Source: Paractinoplanes rishiriensis
Lineage (GTDB): Bacteria > Actinomycetota > Actinomycetes > Mycobacteriales > Micromonosporaceae
DNA: 64,000 bases
Assembly (NCBI RefSeq): GCF_016862375.1
Contig: NZ_BOMV01000007.1
Location: forward strand, 1-64,000
Direction: 5' to 3'
The notes below the pieces were generated by a model, which saw only the letters and a program-made list of their open reading frames with translations, was not told where the DNA came from and ran no database searches. This document shows positions 49,718-58,612 of this stretch, piece after piece. How positions within the stretch are numbered: position 1 is the stretch's first letter; each line of letters starts with the position of its first letter. A program made the position numbers and the translations under genes.

Positions 49718-51475
49718 ATGACGACGGGTACGGCGGCATTCCGGGCGGCGCGCGACTTCCTGCTGGCCCACGCCGAGGACTACGCGGCGGCCACGGCCGG
49801 GTTCGCCTGGCCGGAACTTGACGAGTTCAACTGGGCGCTGGACTGGTTCGACGTGATCGCCGAGGGCAACGAGGAGCCGGCTCTCTGGATCGTCGAGGAG
49901 GACGGGACCGAGGAGCGTTTCTCGTACGCCGCGATGGCGAGCCGGTCCAGCCGGGTGGCGAACTGGCTGCGCGCGAACGGGGTGCGGCGCGGCGACCGGA
50001 TCGTGGTGATGCTCGGCAACCAGGTCGAGTTGTGGGACACCATCCTGGCCGTGATGAAGCTGGGCGCCGTGCTGATCCCGGCCACCCCGCTGCTCGGTGC
50101 GGCGGACGCGGCCGGCCGGGTGTCCCGCGGCGGCGCCAAGCATGTGATCGCCGGCGCGGCCTGGGCGGCCAAGTTCGACACGGTCGACGCCACAAAGATC
50201 GCGGTGGGCGCCCCGATCGAGGGCTGGCTCCTCCTCCGCGATGCCTATTCCGGAGATGACGGATTTGTCCAGGGAGCCGGCGGCGAACTTCGAGGTGGCG
50301 GCGCGGAGGGCACGGGCGGCGCGGAGGGCACGGGCGGCGCGGAGGGCACGGCAGGCGCGGGCAGAATCACCCGGGCGACCGACACGCTTCTGCTCTACTT
50401 CACCTCCGGCACGACCGCCCGCCCCAAGCTCGTCGAGCACACCCACCAGTCGTACCCCGTCGGGCACCTCTCGACGATGTACTGGATCGGGCTGCGGCCG
50501 GGCGACGTACACCTCAACATCTCCTCGCCGGGGTGGGCCAAGCACGCCTGGAGCAACGTCTTCGCGCCGTGGAACGCGCAGGCCTGCGTCTTCATCTACA
50601 ACTACACGCGGTTTGACCCGGCGCGACTGCTGGCCGAGATGCAGCGCTGCGGGGTGACCAGCTTCTGTGCGCCGCCGACCGTGTGGCGGATGCTGATCCA
50701 GGCCGACCTGTCCGCGCTGCCGACGCCGCCGCGGCTGGTGGTGGGTGCCGGCGAGCCGCTCAACCCCGAGGTGATCGACCAGGTGGAGAAGGCGTGGGGG
50801 GTGACTGTCCGGGACGGGTTCGGGCAGACCGAGACGACCGTGCAGATCGCCAACACGCCCGGTCAGCCGGTCAAGCCGGGCTCGATGGGCCGGCCGGTGC
50901 CGGGCTACCGGATCGCGCTGATCGACCCGAACACCGGCGCGGAGGCCGAGGAGGGCGAGATCTGTGTGGCGCTCGACCCGCGGCCCACCGGGCTGATGGT
51001 CGGCTACCACGGCGACGACGAGCTGACCGCGGAGCGGATGGCCGGCGGCTACTACCACACCGGGGACGTGGCCAGCCGGGACGCGGACGGCTACATCACC
51101 TACGTGGGGCGCACCGACGACGTGTTCAAGGCGTCCGACTACCGGATCTCGCCGTTCGAGCTGGAGAGCGTGCTGATCGAGCACGAGGCCGTGGTGGAGG
51201 CGGCCGTGGTGCCGTCGCCGGACGAGTTGCGGCTCGCGGTGCCGAAGGCATACGTCGTGCTGGCCGAGGGCTGGGCCGCCGACGAGACCACGGCGGCGGC
51301 GATCTTCGCCCACTGCCGGGAGCACATGCCGCCGTACGCCCGCATCCGCCGGCTCGAGTTCGCCGAGCTCCCGAAGACCATCTCCGGCAAGATCCGCCGG
51401 GTCGAGCTGCGGGACGCCGAACGCGAGAAGCACGCCGACCCGGACACCCGGCCGGCCGGCGAGTTCACCGGCTAA
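49718..51475 (+). CDS. AMP-binding acyl-CoA synthetase with Gly-rich insert
   Basis: The 585-residue ANL-family ligase activates a carboxylic acid to acyl-AMP and then acyl-CoA. The P-loop is YFTSGTTARPKLVEHTH. Further motifs are GAGEPLNPEV, DGFGQTETT and YYHTGDVASRDADGYITYVGRTDDVFKASDYRISPFELESVL, and the lysine near the C-terminus is in KTISGKIRRVEL. The sequence is closest to medium-chain or benzoate-type synthetases. Before the P-loop is an insert of Gly-, Ala- and Glu-rich repeats (GGAEGTGGAEGT) not found in most family members. The ATG at 49718 follows GGCAGG. It is likely in one unit with the GT-C gene 10 bases downstream. Confidence 0.9.
   Translation: MTTGTAAFRAARDFLLAHAEDYAAATAGFAWPELDEFNWALDWFDVIAEGNEEPALWIVEEDGTEERFSYAAMASRSSRVANWLRANGVRRGDRIVVMLGNQVELWDTILAVMKLGAVLIPATPLLGAADAAGRVSRGGAKHVIAGAAWAAKFDTVDATKIAVGAPIEGWLLLRDAYSGDDGFVQGAGGELRGGGAEGTGGAEGTGGAEGTAGAGRITRATDTLLLYFTSGTTARPKLVEHTHQSYPVGHLSTMYWIGLRPGDVHLNISSPGWAKHAWSNVFAPWNAQACVFIYNYTRFDPARLLAEMQRCGVTSFCAPPTVWRMLIQADLSALPTPPRLVVGAGEPLNPEVIDQVEKAWGVTVRDGFGQTETTVQIANTPGQPVKPGSMGRPVPGYRIALIDPNTGAEAEEGEICVALDPRPTGLMVGYHGDDELTAERMAGGYYHTGDVASRDADGYITYVGRTDDVFKASDYRISPFELESVLIEHEAVVEAAVVPSPDELRLAVPKAYVVLAEGWAADETTAAAIFAHCREHMPPYARIRRLEFAELPKTISGKIRRVELRDAEREKHADPDTRPAGEFTG
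50251..50360. repeat. Motif plus 18-bp tandem repeat inside the synthetase gene
   Basis: GATGACGGATTTGTCC at 50255-50270 resembles the palindromic motif of 37237-37341. It is followed by about three copies of GGCGCGGAGGGCACGGGC. Together they encode the insert before the P-loop. Confidence 0.6.
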
Positions 51476-51484
51476 GTTTGCGCG

Positions 51485-53143
51485 GTGCCGAAGAGACGCC
51501 TGCTCTATCTGACCGTGGTGGTGGCGTTACTGGGACAGATGGCCTTCGCCATGGTGACCACCGCGGTGCAGCAGTCGCCAACCATCGACGAGCCGGTCTA
51601 CGTGGCCACCGCCAAGGTGCTCACCGACCAGCACAGCCTGCGGTACAACGCCGAACATCCGCCGCTCGGCAAGCTGATCATGGCGGCCGGCCTGGCCTTC
51701 GACGACGCCACGCCGGATCCCGCGTACGTGGGAAACCAGACCCGCCTCGGCCGGCACCTGCTCTACGAGAGCAACAACAACCCGTTCCAGCTGATGCTCC
51801 TGGCCCGGTTGCCGATCATCCTGCTGACCCTGCTGTTCGGGCTGGTGGTGTTGTTCTTCGCGCGAGACCTGGCGGGGCCGTGGGCCGGGCTCATCGCGCT
51901 GGCGCTGTACGCCTTCTCCCCCGACGTGATCGCGCACGGCTCGCTCGCGACGCTCGACGTGCCGGCCACCGGCATGATGCTGATCGCGTTCTGGATGGCC
52001 TGGCGGGCGCGCGCCACCGGGGCCGCGGCCACCCCGTTCAAGGTCGGCTGGCCGGCCAAGCTCTACCTGCCGCTGGCGGCGCTGGCCATGGGAGCCGCGA
52101 TCGCCACCCGGATGAGCGCGCTGGTCGCCGTACCCCTCCTGCTTTTTTTGATCTTGTTGCCTCGAGGTCTGCCGACGCCGGCCAAGCTGCGCGCCATCGG
52201 CCCGGCGAAGATCGGGAAGCGCGCCGGCCGGCGACTGCTGTGGGCGGCCGGCATGGGCAGCCTCGCGGTGGCCGTGGTGTGGCTGACCTATCTGGCGGTC
52301 GACCCGCGGCTGACCTGGACCCCGCCGGCCAACCTCGTGCACCCGGGCGGCCTGCGCGAACTCGCCGTCGACCTGATGCCGATGCCGCAGGCGTACCAGG
52401 ACGGCATGCTGATGCAGTTCCGGTTCGAGGCGCGCAACTGGAACGGCTTCCTGCTCGGCGAGGCCTACCGCGGCTCGCCCTGGTACTACCTGCCGGTCGC
52501 GGTGCTGATCAAGACGCCGCTCGGGATGCTGGCGCTGTGGCTGGCCGGCACGATCACCGTGCTGGCCAAGCCGGCGCTGCGGCCGGTCGCGCTCTATCTG
52601 CTGCTGCCCGCCGGCGTGCTGACGGTGGTGGCGATGCTCGGTTCGCGCAACTACGGAACCCGGTACGTGATCTTCCTGCCGATCTTCCTGGCGATCGTGG
52701 CCGGGACCGTGGCGCTGCTCAAATGGCGGTGGGCGCGGGTGGCGACGGCGGTGCTGGTGGCGTTCGTGGCGGTTAGCTCGTTGCGCACGTTTCCCTACTA
52801 CCTGCCGTACTCGAACGAGGCGTTCGGCGGCACCGCGAACACCCACCACAACCTGCACGACGCCAACGTGGACTGGGGCCAGGATCTCGCGCGGCTCGGC
52901 TCCCACCTGCGCCAACACTATCCAGGACAGACCGTGTGGCTGGTCTACAAGGGCAGCGGGGCGCCGGGCTACTACGGCATCCGGAGCCAGAACCCGTACA
53001 GCGTCCCGGCCGACCAGGTGCGCGGGCTGCTGGTGGTCTCGAACTCCCGGGTGGCCCTGGCAACCGGCCGGCTGAAGCAGCTGGTCGAGTCGAGCACACC
53101 GATCGATCAGGTCGGGCACTCGATCACCATCTACCGCCGCTGA
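51485..53143 (+). CDS. GT-C (ArnT/PMT-like) membrane glycosyltransferase
   Basis: The 552-residue protein has about eleven membrane helices and the GT-C signature of two acidic sites in the first loop (PTIDEPVYVATAKVLTD and NAEHPPLGKLI). Members transfer a sugar or sugar-like group from a polyprenyl phosphate donor to protein or lipid on the outer face. The large external loop with GEAYRGSPWYYLPVAVLIKTPLGML fits PMT/ArnT-like proteins. The C-terminal 100 residues are extracytoplasmic. The start is GTG at 51485. The acceptor is unknown. Confidence 0.85.
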   Translation: MPKRRLLYLTVVVALLGQMAFAMVTTAVQQSPTIDEPVYVATAKVLTDQHSLRYNAEHPPLGKLIMAAGLAFDDATPDPAYVGNQTRLGRHLLYESNNNPFQLMLLARLPIILLTLLFGLVVLFFARDLAGPWAGLIALALYAFSPDVIAHGSLATLDVPATGMMLIAFWMAWRARATGAAATPFKVGWPAKLYLPLAALAMGAAIATRMSALVAVPLLLFLILLPRGLPTPAKLRAIGPAKIGKRAGRRLLWAAGMGSLAVAVVWLTYLAVDPRLTWTPPANLVHPGGLRELAVDLMPMPQAYQDGMLMQFRFEARNWNGFLLGEAYRGSPWYYLPVAVLIKTPLGMLALWLAGTITVLAKPALRPVALYLLLPAGVLTVVAMLGSRNYGTRYVIFLPIFLAIVAGTVALLKWRWARVATAVLVAFVAVSSLRTFPYYLPYSNEAFGGTANTHHNLHDANVDWGQDLARLGSHLRQHYPGQTVWLVYKGSGAPGYYGIRSQNPYSVPADQVRGLLVVSNSRVALATGRLKQLVESSTPIDQVGHSITIYRR

Positions 53144-53190
53144 AGCTTAAGGCTGGGTAAAGGCTTTCCTGCAGGTTGGCGCTTCTCCCG

Positions 53191-53211
53191 TGGGAGCGTT
53201 CCCAGTAATGT
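53191..53211 (+). promoter_or_regulatory. CebR-like operator with -10 box
   Basis: TGGGAGCGTTCCCA (53191-53204) differs by one base from the CebR consensus TGGGAGCGCTCCCA. It abuts a -10-like TAATGT at 53206-53211. The GTG at 53220 starts eight bases later, so a leaderless transcript is expected. Confidence 0.6.
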
Positions 53212-53219
53212 TTCCGCCC

Positions 53220-54677
53220 GTGACTGACCCGTCCGGAGAACCAGCCAGCCACCGAGCCGATCCCAAGGTCCGCCGGCTCATCCTGATCGGTGTGGTGGCG
53301 GGTGTGCTCGCCGCCACCGGCATCGCCGTCGCCTCGATGCCGGCCGGTGCCGGTGGCCTCGGACTGTTCGGCGCCAGCTCCGCGCCGACCTCGTCCTCCG
53401 CCGGTGCCCTGTCCGGCGGTGCCACGTCCGCCCCGGGAGCGTCGGCCGCCGCGGTTCCGTCCGGCTCGGCGGCGCCCTCGGCGTCCGCCTCGGCATCTGC
53501 GTCCGCCAAGGCCGCGGCGCCTTCCGGTCCATGCGGCCGTACGGTGGGCAACGCGCCGGCCACCAAGGTGACCCAGGTCAACGTCGGCACCTCGGTCAAG
53601 GGGTACGGCGGCGAGGGCGACACCGAGGCGTTGCCGATGGCCATCGCCGCCACCCCGAACGGCGGCTCCTGGCTGGCCTGGCTCGGCACCAACGGCAAGG
53701 TCTACCTGGGCAAGCTCGGCTGCGACGACAAGCTGGTCGGCAAGCCCACCTCGTTCACCGGCATCGACCTGCAGGACGTGGCGGCCGACGCGAACGGCGG
53801 CGTGCTGCTGCTGACCCGCAAGGGCAACTGCGGCGACGGACCGCTGTGCGGCGGCTCGTCCAGCCCGTGCAACACCATGCACATGGTCCGGTTCGACAAC
53901 TCCGGCAAGCTGGTCTGGGAGCGCCAGGTCACCAACCTGAGCAGCAGCCGGGCCGGCTACGACGACGGCGCCCGCTTCGTCTGGTGGTACCAGCACCACG
54001 GCCGGCTGGCGTACGACGGCAGCAACTACGCGGCCTACTTCGGGGTGGCCATCACGGTCCGGAACGGCAACTGCGTGGACATCCACCAGGGCGACCGGAT
54101 GCAGGTGGTGAGCAAGTCCGGCAAGCTGGTGAGCGGCAAGAACAGCTTCGAGGTCGGCTGCAGTCACGCCTGGACGTCCCGGATAGTGTGGGATCCCAAG
54201 GCCAAGAAGTTCACCATGGTGTGCGCCACCGACAACAACTGCCGGATCGCGCAGCCCAGCCCGTACCGCACGGTCGCCGCGAGCACCTGCGACGGCACGC
54301 TGTTCGGCGGCGACCTGGTGCTGGCCAAGAGCTCCGGCTACTGGACGGCGTGGAGCCAGGGCGGCAAGGTGCGCCTGTCCAACTTCTCCGGCAGCTCGGC
54401 GGCGAAAAAGACGGTCACCACAGCGTCCTCGTCCCAGCACCCGCACCTGGTCCGCTACGGCACCGGCAAGATGCTGCTGGCCTGGCAGTCCGGCTCGTCG
54501 ATGAAGGCACAGGTCTACGACGCCGGCACCGGCTCCACAGTGGGCAAGTCCTTCACCATCGCCGCCAAGGACCACGCCTACCAGGCCTTCAAGTCCTACT
54601 CCGACGGCAGCGTCGCCTACCCGGCCGCCGGCAGTTCCGGCAGCACCATCAAGATCGCCCGGGTGCTCGCGAGCTGA
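53220..54677 (+). CDS. Membrane-anchored secreted protein, propeller-like
   Basis: The 485-residue protein has a single N-terminal membrane anchor ([21 protein letters not shown]), then a long Ser-Ala-Pro linker (residues 35-105) and an extracellular domain with cysteine pairs. That domain has repeated strands such as [34 protein letters not shown] and [18 protein letters not shown]. The design resembles a secreted beta-propeller of unknown family. The GTG at 53220 is chosen because the -10 box lies just before it. A CebR-like operator overlaps its promoter, so a link to cellulose sensing or degradation is likely. It ends convergently, overlapping the FadD-like gene by 29 bases. Confidence 0.72.
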   Translation: MTDPSGEPASHRADPKVRRLILIGVVAGVLAATGIAVASMPAGAGGLGLFGASSAPTSSSAGALSGGATSAPGASAAAVPSGSAAPSASASASASAKAAAPSGPCGRTVGNAPATKVTQVNVGTSVKGYGGEGDTEALPMAIAATPNGGSWLAWLGTNGKVYLGKLGCDDKLVGKPTSFTGIDLQDVAADANGGVLLLTRKGNCGDGPLCGGSSSPCNTMHMVRFDNSGKLVWERQVTNLSSSRAGYDDGARFVWWYQHHGRLAYDGSNYAAYFGVAITVRNGNCVDIHQGDRMQVVSKSGKLVSGKNSFEVGCSHAWTSRIVWDPKAKKFTMVCATDNNCRIAQPSPYRTVAASTCDGTLFGGDLVLAKSSGYWTAWSQGGKVRLSNFSGSSAAKKTVTTASSSQHPHLVRYGTGKMLLAWQSGSSMKAQVYDAGTGSTVGKSFTIAAKDHAYQAFKSYSDGSVAYPAAGSSGSTIKIARVLAS

Positions 54678-56304
54678 GGATCTCCGCGGCGCGTTCGCGC
54701 ATTTCCACCTTGCGGACCTTGCCGGTGACCGTCATCGGGAAGCCGTCTACGACGTGGACGTACCGCGGGATCTTGAAGTGGCTCAGCTTGCCGGTGCAGA
54801 AGGCTCGCACGTCGTCGGCGCTGAGCGGGGTGGCGCCTGGGCGCAGGACGATCCAGGCCATCAGTTCCTCGCCGTAGCGGGCGTCGGGGACGCCGATGAC
54901 CTGGACGTCGGCTATGTCGGGGTGGCGGTGCAGGAACTCCTCGACCTCGCGGGGGTAGACGTTCTCGCCGCCGCGGATCACCAGGTCCTTGATGCGGCCG
55001 ACGATGTTCACGTAGCCGTCCGGGTCCATGGTGGCCAGGTCGCCGGTGTGCATCCAGCGGGCCGCATCGATCGCCTCGGCGGTGGCGTCCGGCTGGTCCC
55101 AGTAGCCGAGCATGACCGAGTAGCCGCGGGTACACAACTCGCCCGGCTCGCCGTGGCCCAGCACCCGGCCGGTGCCCGGGTCGATGACCTTGGACTCCAG
55201 GTGCGGCATCACCCGGCCCACGGTCTCGGTGCGCCGGGCCAGGGTGTCGTCGGCGCGGGTCATGGTGGACACCGGCGACGTCTCGGTCATCCCGTAGCAG
55301 ATCGCGACCTCGGCCATGTTCATCTCGGCCACCACCCGCTTCATCACCTCGACCGGGCACGGCGAGCCGGCCATGATGCCGGTGCGCAGGCTGGACAGGT
55401 CGTAGTCGCCGAAGTCCGGCAGGCCCAGTTCGGCGATGAACATGGTCGGCACGCCGTACAGCGAAGTGGCTTTTTCGCTCTGGACGGCGGCCAGCGTGGC
55501 GGCCGGGTCGAAGCCGGGCGACGGCAGGATGATGCAGGCGCCGTGCGAGGTGGCCGCCAGGTTGCCCATCACCATGCCGAAGCAGTGGTAGAGCGGCACC
55601 GGCAGGCAGATCCGGTCCTGGTCGGTGTAGCCGAGCAGTTCGCCGACGAAGTAGCCGTTGTTCAGGATGTTGTGGTGCGAGAGGGTGGCGCCCTTGGGAA
55701 AGCCGGTGGTGCCCGAGGTGTACTGGATGTTGATCGGGTCGTCGAAGGCCAGCCCGAGGCCGTCGGCGCCCACGCCGCCCACGCCCTCCGCGCCGCCCAC
55801 GCCCCCCGCGCCCATCCTCCCGCCGGACATTTCCGATTTGTCGCCTGAGAGGAACAAATCGTCCTCGCCGATGTAGGCCACCGCCCCGAACCCGATCGAC
55901 TCGATCATCGCCCGGTAGTCGCTGCTCTTGAACGACACCGCGCTGATCAGGAACTTGAGCCCGGACTGCTGCACCACGTACTCGAGCTCGTGCGTCCGGT
56001 AGGCCGGATTGACGTTCACCAGGATCGCGCCGATCTTTGCCGTCGCATACTGCGTGATCACCCATTCCGCGCAGTTCGGCGCCCAGATCCCGACCCGGTC
56101 CCCGGTGCCGATCCCGCGCTCGATCAGGCCCGCGGCCAGGCGATTCACGTCGGCGTTCAGGGTGGCGTACGTCCACCGCCGGCCCGCCGCGACGTCGACC
56201 AGCGCCTCCCGGTCGCCGAACCGGGCCACGGTGCGTTCCAGATTTGCCCCGATCGTGTCGCCGAGCAGGGGCAGCGCGGAGGTACCGGACGCATAGGACA
56301 CCAT
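54649..56304 (-). CDS. FadD-type acyl-CoA synthetase with Gly-rich insert
   Basis: The 551-residue ANL enzyme carries the P-loop [20 protein letters not shown], the motif [49 protein letters not shown] and the lysine in [13 protein letters not shown]. It resembles fatty-acyl-CoA synthetases close to the PaaK/FCS group. Before the P-loop is an insert [27 protein letters not shown] of the same kind as in the gene at 49718. The ATG at 56304 is chosen by family length. It is divergent from a GAF-LuxR regulator 87 bases away that is likely to control it. Confidence 0.92.
   Translation of the reverse strand: MVSYASGTSALPLLGDTIGANLERTVARFGDREALVDVAAGRRWTYATLNADVNRLAAGLIERGIGTGDRVGIWAPNCAEWVITQYATAKIGAILVNVNPAYRTHELEYVVQQSGLKFLISAVSFKSSDYRAMIESIGFGAVAYIGEDDLFLSGDKSEMSGGRMGAGGVGGAEGVGGVGADGLGLAFDDPINIQYTSGTTGFPKGATLSHHNILNNGYFVGELLGYTDQDRICLPVPLYHCFGMVMGNLAATSHGACIILPSPGFDPAATLAAVQSEKATSLYGVPTMFIAELGLPDFGDYDLSSLRTGIMAGSPCPVEVMKRVVAEMNMAEVAICYGMTETSPVSTMTRADDTLARRTETVGRVMPHLESKVIDPGTGRVLGHGEPGELCTRGYSVMLGYWDQPDATAEAIDAARWMHTGDLATMDPDGYVNIVGRIKDLVIRGGENVYPREVEEFLHRHPDIADVQVIGVPDARYGEELMAWIVLRPGATPLSADDVRAFCTGKLSHFKIPRYVHVVDGFPMTVTGKVRKVEMRERAAEILSSRAPGRS
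55757..55843. repeat. Gly-rich repeat and motif inside the FadD-type gene
   Basis: Short repeats of CGCCCACGCCGCC encode the glycine-rich insert, followed by GGACATTTCCGATTTGTC (55825-55842), which resembles the palindromic motif at 37237-37341. Confidence 0.6.
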
Positions 56305-56391
56305 TTCCGCAGCATGGGCCCGTCCGCGACGACCGCGCCACCCCTGTTCGGGGGTGAGGCCGGCCCCGGCGGGCCGTGACATGCTGAGAAC

Positions 56392-57225
56392 GTGCTCGAA
56401 ACAGCCGGCCTGCCCGCCGCGCTCGGCCGGATCCGCCGGGTCACCGGCCTCCCGGTCGCGTTCGGCGGCGTGGTGGCGGCCGACGGGCGGCACATGCGGC
56501 TCAGCGACTTCGCCGGCACCGCCACCCCGGCGTTGCACGGCCTCGTGGTGTGCGCCGGCAACGGGCTGGGTGGCCGGGTGGTGAGCACCGGCCGGCCCGG
56601 CCGGGTCGAGGACTACGCGGCCGACCCGCGGATCAGTCACGAGTACGACGCTCCGGTCACCGCCGAGGGCCTGCGCGCGATCGCGGCCGTGCCGGTGGCC
56701 ACCGGCGGTTCGGTGCTGGCGGTGCTCTATGCCGGCACCCGGGAGCCGCTCGCGGTGGGCGCGCGGGCACTCGATGCCATCGCCCGCGTCGCGCTGGGCG
56801 TGGGGACGGAGATGACCGTACGCCGTGAGGTGGCGCGCCGGATGGCCGCGCTGGAGACCGCGGCCGCGCGCACCCCGCCGGAGAGCACCGCCCGGGAGTG
56901 GGAGGAGGTCCGTCTCGCCCATGCCGACCTGCGCACCCTCGCCGCCGAGACCACCGACCCCGGCCTGCGCGAGCGCCTCGAACGGATCGCCGGCCGGCTG
57001 ACCGCCCGCCACCCGGGCCGGGCCGCGGGCAACCCGCTCTCGCCGCGCGAGCTGGACGTGCTCGCCATGGTCGCGGTGGGCTGCGGCAACGCCGAGGCGG
57101 CGCGGCGGCTGGGCCTGCTGCCCGAGACGGTGAAAAGTTACCTGCGCAACGCGATGCGCAAGCTGGGCACGCACGGCCGGATGGAGACGATCGTGACGGC
57201 ACGACGGTTGGGCTTCCTGCCGTGA
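56392..57225 (+). CDS. GAF-LuxR transcriptional regulator
   Basis: The 277-residue regulator has a GAF-like sensor in the first 150 residues ([52 protein letters not shown]) and a LuxR helix-turn-helix at the C-terminus ([44 protein letters not shown]). It lacks a receiver domain, so it probably senses a small ligand directly. The GTG start lies 87 bases from the divergent FadD-type gene. It overlaps the alcohol dehydrogenase start by four bases, so regulator and dehydrogenase are coupled. The pair and FadD may form one catabolic module. Confidence 0.88.
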   Translation: MLETAGLPAALGRIRRVTGLPVAFGGVVAADGRHMRLSDFAGTATPALHGLVVCAGNGLGGRVVSTGRPGRVEDYAADPRISHEYDAPVTAEGLRAIAAVPVATGGSVLAVLYAGTREPLAVGARALDAIARVALGVGTEMTVRREVARRMAALETAAARTPPESTAREWEEVRLAHADLRTLAAETTDPGLRERLERIAGRLTARHPGRAAGNPLSPRELDVLAMVAVGCGNAEAARRLGLLPETVKSYLRNAMRKLGTHGRMETIVTARRLGFLP

Positions 57226-58238
57226 GGCGGGTGCTGGTCACCCCGTCCGGCGTCGAGGTGACCGAGGCACCGGTGCCGGTCGCCGGTCCGCGCGAGGTGC
57301 TGGTGCGGACGGCGTTGGCGGGCATCTGCGGGTCCGACGTGCACGCGCTGCAGGGCCGGCACCCGTTCATCACGCTGCCCTATCCGCCCGGCCACGAGGT
57401 GAGCGGAACGGTCGAAGCCGTCGGCGCCGGCGTGCGCTCGGTCGAGGCCGGCCAGCGGGTCACGCTCGAACCGTTCCTGCCCTGCTGGGACTGCAAGCAG
57501 TGCCGGGCCGGCCGGCAAAATCTGTGCGAGCGGCTGCGCTTCTTCGGCTGTGCACACGACCAGGGCGGCATGGCCGAGTGGTTCACCATCGACGAGCGCC
57601 GCCTGCACGTCATTCCCGACGCGCTCGACTGGCCGGCCGCCGCGTTCATCGAACCGCTCGGCACACCGGTGCACGCCGCCCGGCTTGCCGGCGGGCTGGC
57701 CGGCCGTGCCGTGGCGATCCTCGGCGCCGGCACGATCGGCCTGCTCACCCTCCAGGTCGCCCGGGCGCAGGGCGCCGCCCGGGTGGTGCTGACCGCGCGT
57801 TCCGAGCGCAGCCGCGAGCGGGCCGCGAAGTTCGGCCCCGACGCGGTGGTCGACGCCACCGCGGCCGACGCGGTCGAGCAGTGCCGCGCCGCGCTGGGCG
57901 AGAGCGCCGACGTGGTCTTCGACTGCGTGGCCGAGCAGTCCACCACCACGCAGGCGCTGCACCTGGCCGACAAGGGCGGCACGGTGGTCGTGGTGGGCGT
58001 CCCGCCGGCCGAGGTCACCGTGCCGCTGCCGCTGATCCAGGACAGCCAGCTGCGGATCCAGGGCAGCGCCACCTACCTCCCCGAGGATTTCGCCGGCGCC
58101 ATCGACCTGCTCACCTCCGGGGCGGTCGACGTGAGCGCGATGGCCACCGCCGTGCACCCGCTCACCTCCGCCGCCGACGCCTTCGCCGACGCGGCCTCGG
58201 GCACCCACATCAAGGTCCTGCTCAGCCCCCAGATGTAG
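57222..58238 (+). CDS. Zinc-dependent alcohol dehydrogenase
   Basis: The 338-residue medium-chain dehydrogenase has the catalytic zinc site in [11 protein letters not shown] (cysteine), GHEVSG (histidine and glutamate) and the structural zinc site [15 protein letters not shown]. The Rossmann motif is [16 protein letters not shown]. It resembles sorbitol, threonine and related polyol dehydrogenases. The GTG at 57222 overlaps the regulator stop. The natural substrate is unknown. Its location beside a FadD-type synthetase suggests the oxidation of an alcohol to an acid that is then activated. Confidence 0.9.
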   Translation: MRRVLVTPSGVEVTEAPVPVAGPREVLVRTALAGICGSDVHALQGRHPFITLPYPPGHEVSGTVEAVGAGVRSVEAGQRVTLEPFLPCWDCKQCRAGRQNLCERLRFFGCAHDQGGMAEWFTIDERRLHVIPDALDWPAAAFIEPLGTPVHAARLAGGLAGRAVAILGAGTIGLLTLQVARAQGAARVVLTARSERSRERAAKFGPDAVVDATAADAVEQCRAALGESADVVFDCVAEQSTTTQALHLADKGGTVVVVGVPPAEVTVPLPLIQDSQLRIQGSATYLPEDFAGAIDLLTSGAVDVSAMATAVHPLTSAADAFADAASGTHIKVLLSPQM

Positions 58239-58253
58239 GTTGAAGCTGCAACC

Positions 58254-58512
58254 AGCTGCGGGAAGGAGTTCCGGGTGGGTGCCGGGCCGCCGGGTCGCGG
58301 GCGACGGCCGGCAGCACGAAGCCCTCGACCATCAGCCCGCCCTGGACCCGCGACCGCGCCGGCCACGAAGTAGAGCGCCAGCCCGGTCCGGCCGAGGCGG
58401 CCGAGGGCCGGGCCGGCGAACAGGTAGGCGCCAGCCCGCCGGCCACACTGAGCAGGAACGATCCGATCAGCGCGGCGCCGCTGCCGGTCAGGAGTCGGTG
58501 CTTGTCGGTCAT
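58254..58512 (-). pseudogene. Frameshifted small membrane protein gene
   Basis: The frame beginning MTDKHRLLTGSGAALIGSFLL leaves a membrane helix and then breaks. In another frame the same DNA gives YLFAGPALGRLGRTGLALYFVAGAV. The first frame resumes with VQGGLMVEGFVLPAVARD. One base appears missing near 58430 and one extra near 58350, so the middle helix is out of frame. The 3' end runs into the dehydrogenase end and looks truncated. Compensating frameshifts or sequence errors are both possible. The gap 58239-58612 holds nothing else. Confidence 0.55.
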
Positions 58513-58612
58513 GGCCACAGCGTGTGCCGGTGGACTTCGAGCGGCCTAACGGTGACTGAACTGAGAAATCAGACCCCTGGTGGTTACCCGTCGGTAATGC
58601 AAAGGTAGTCGG

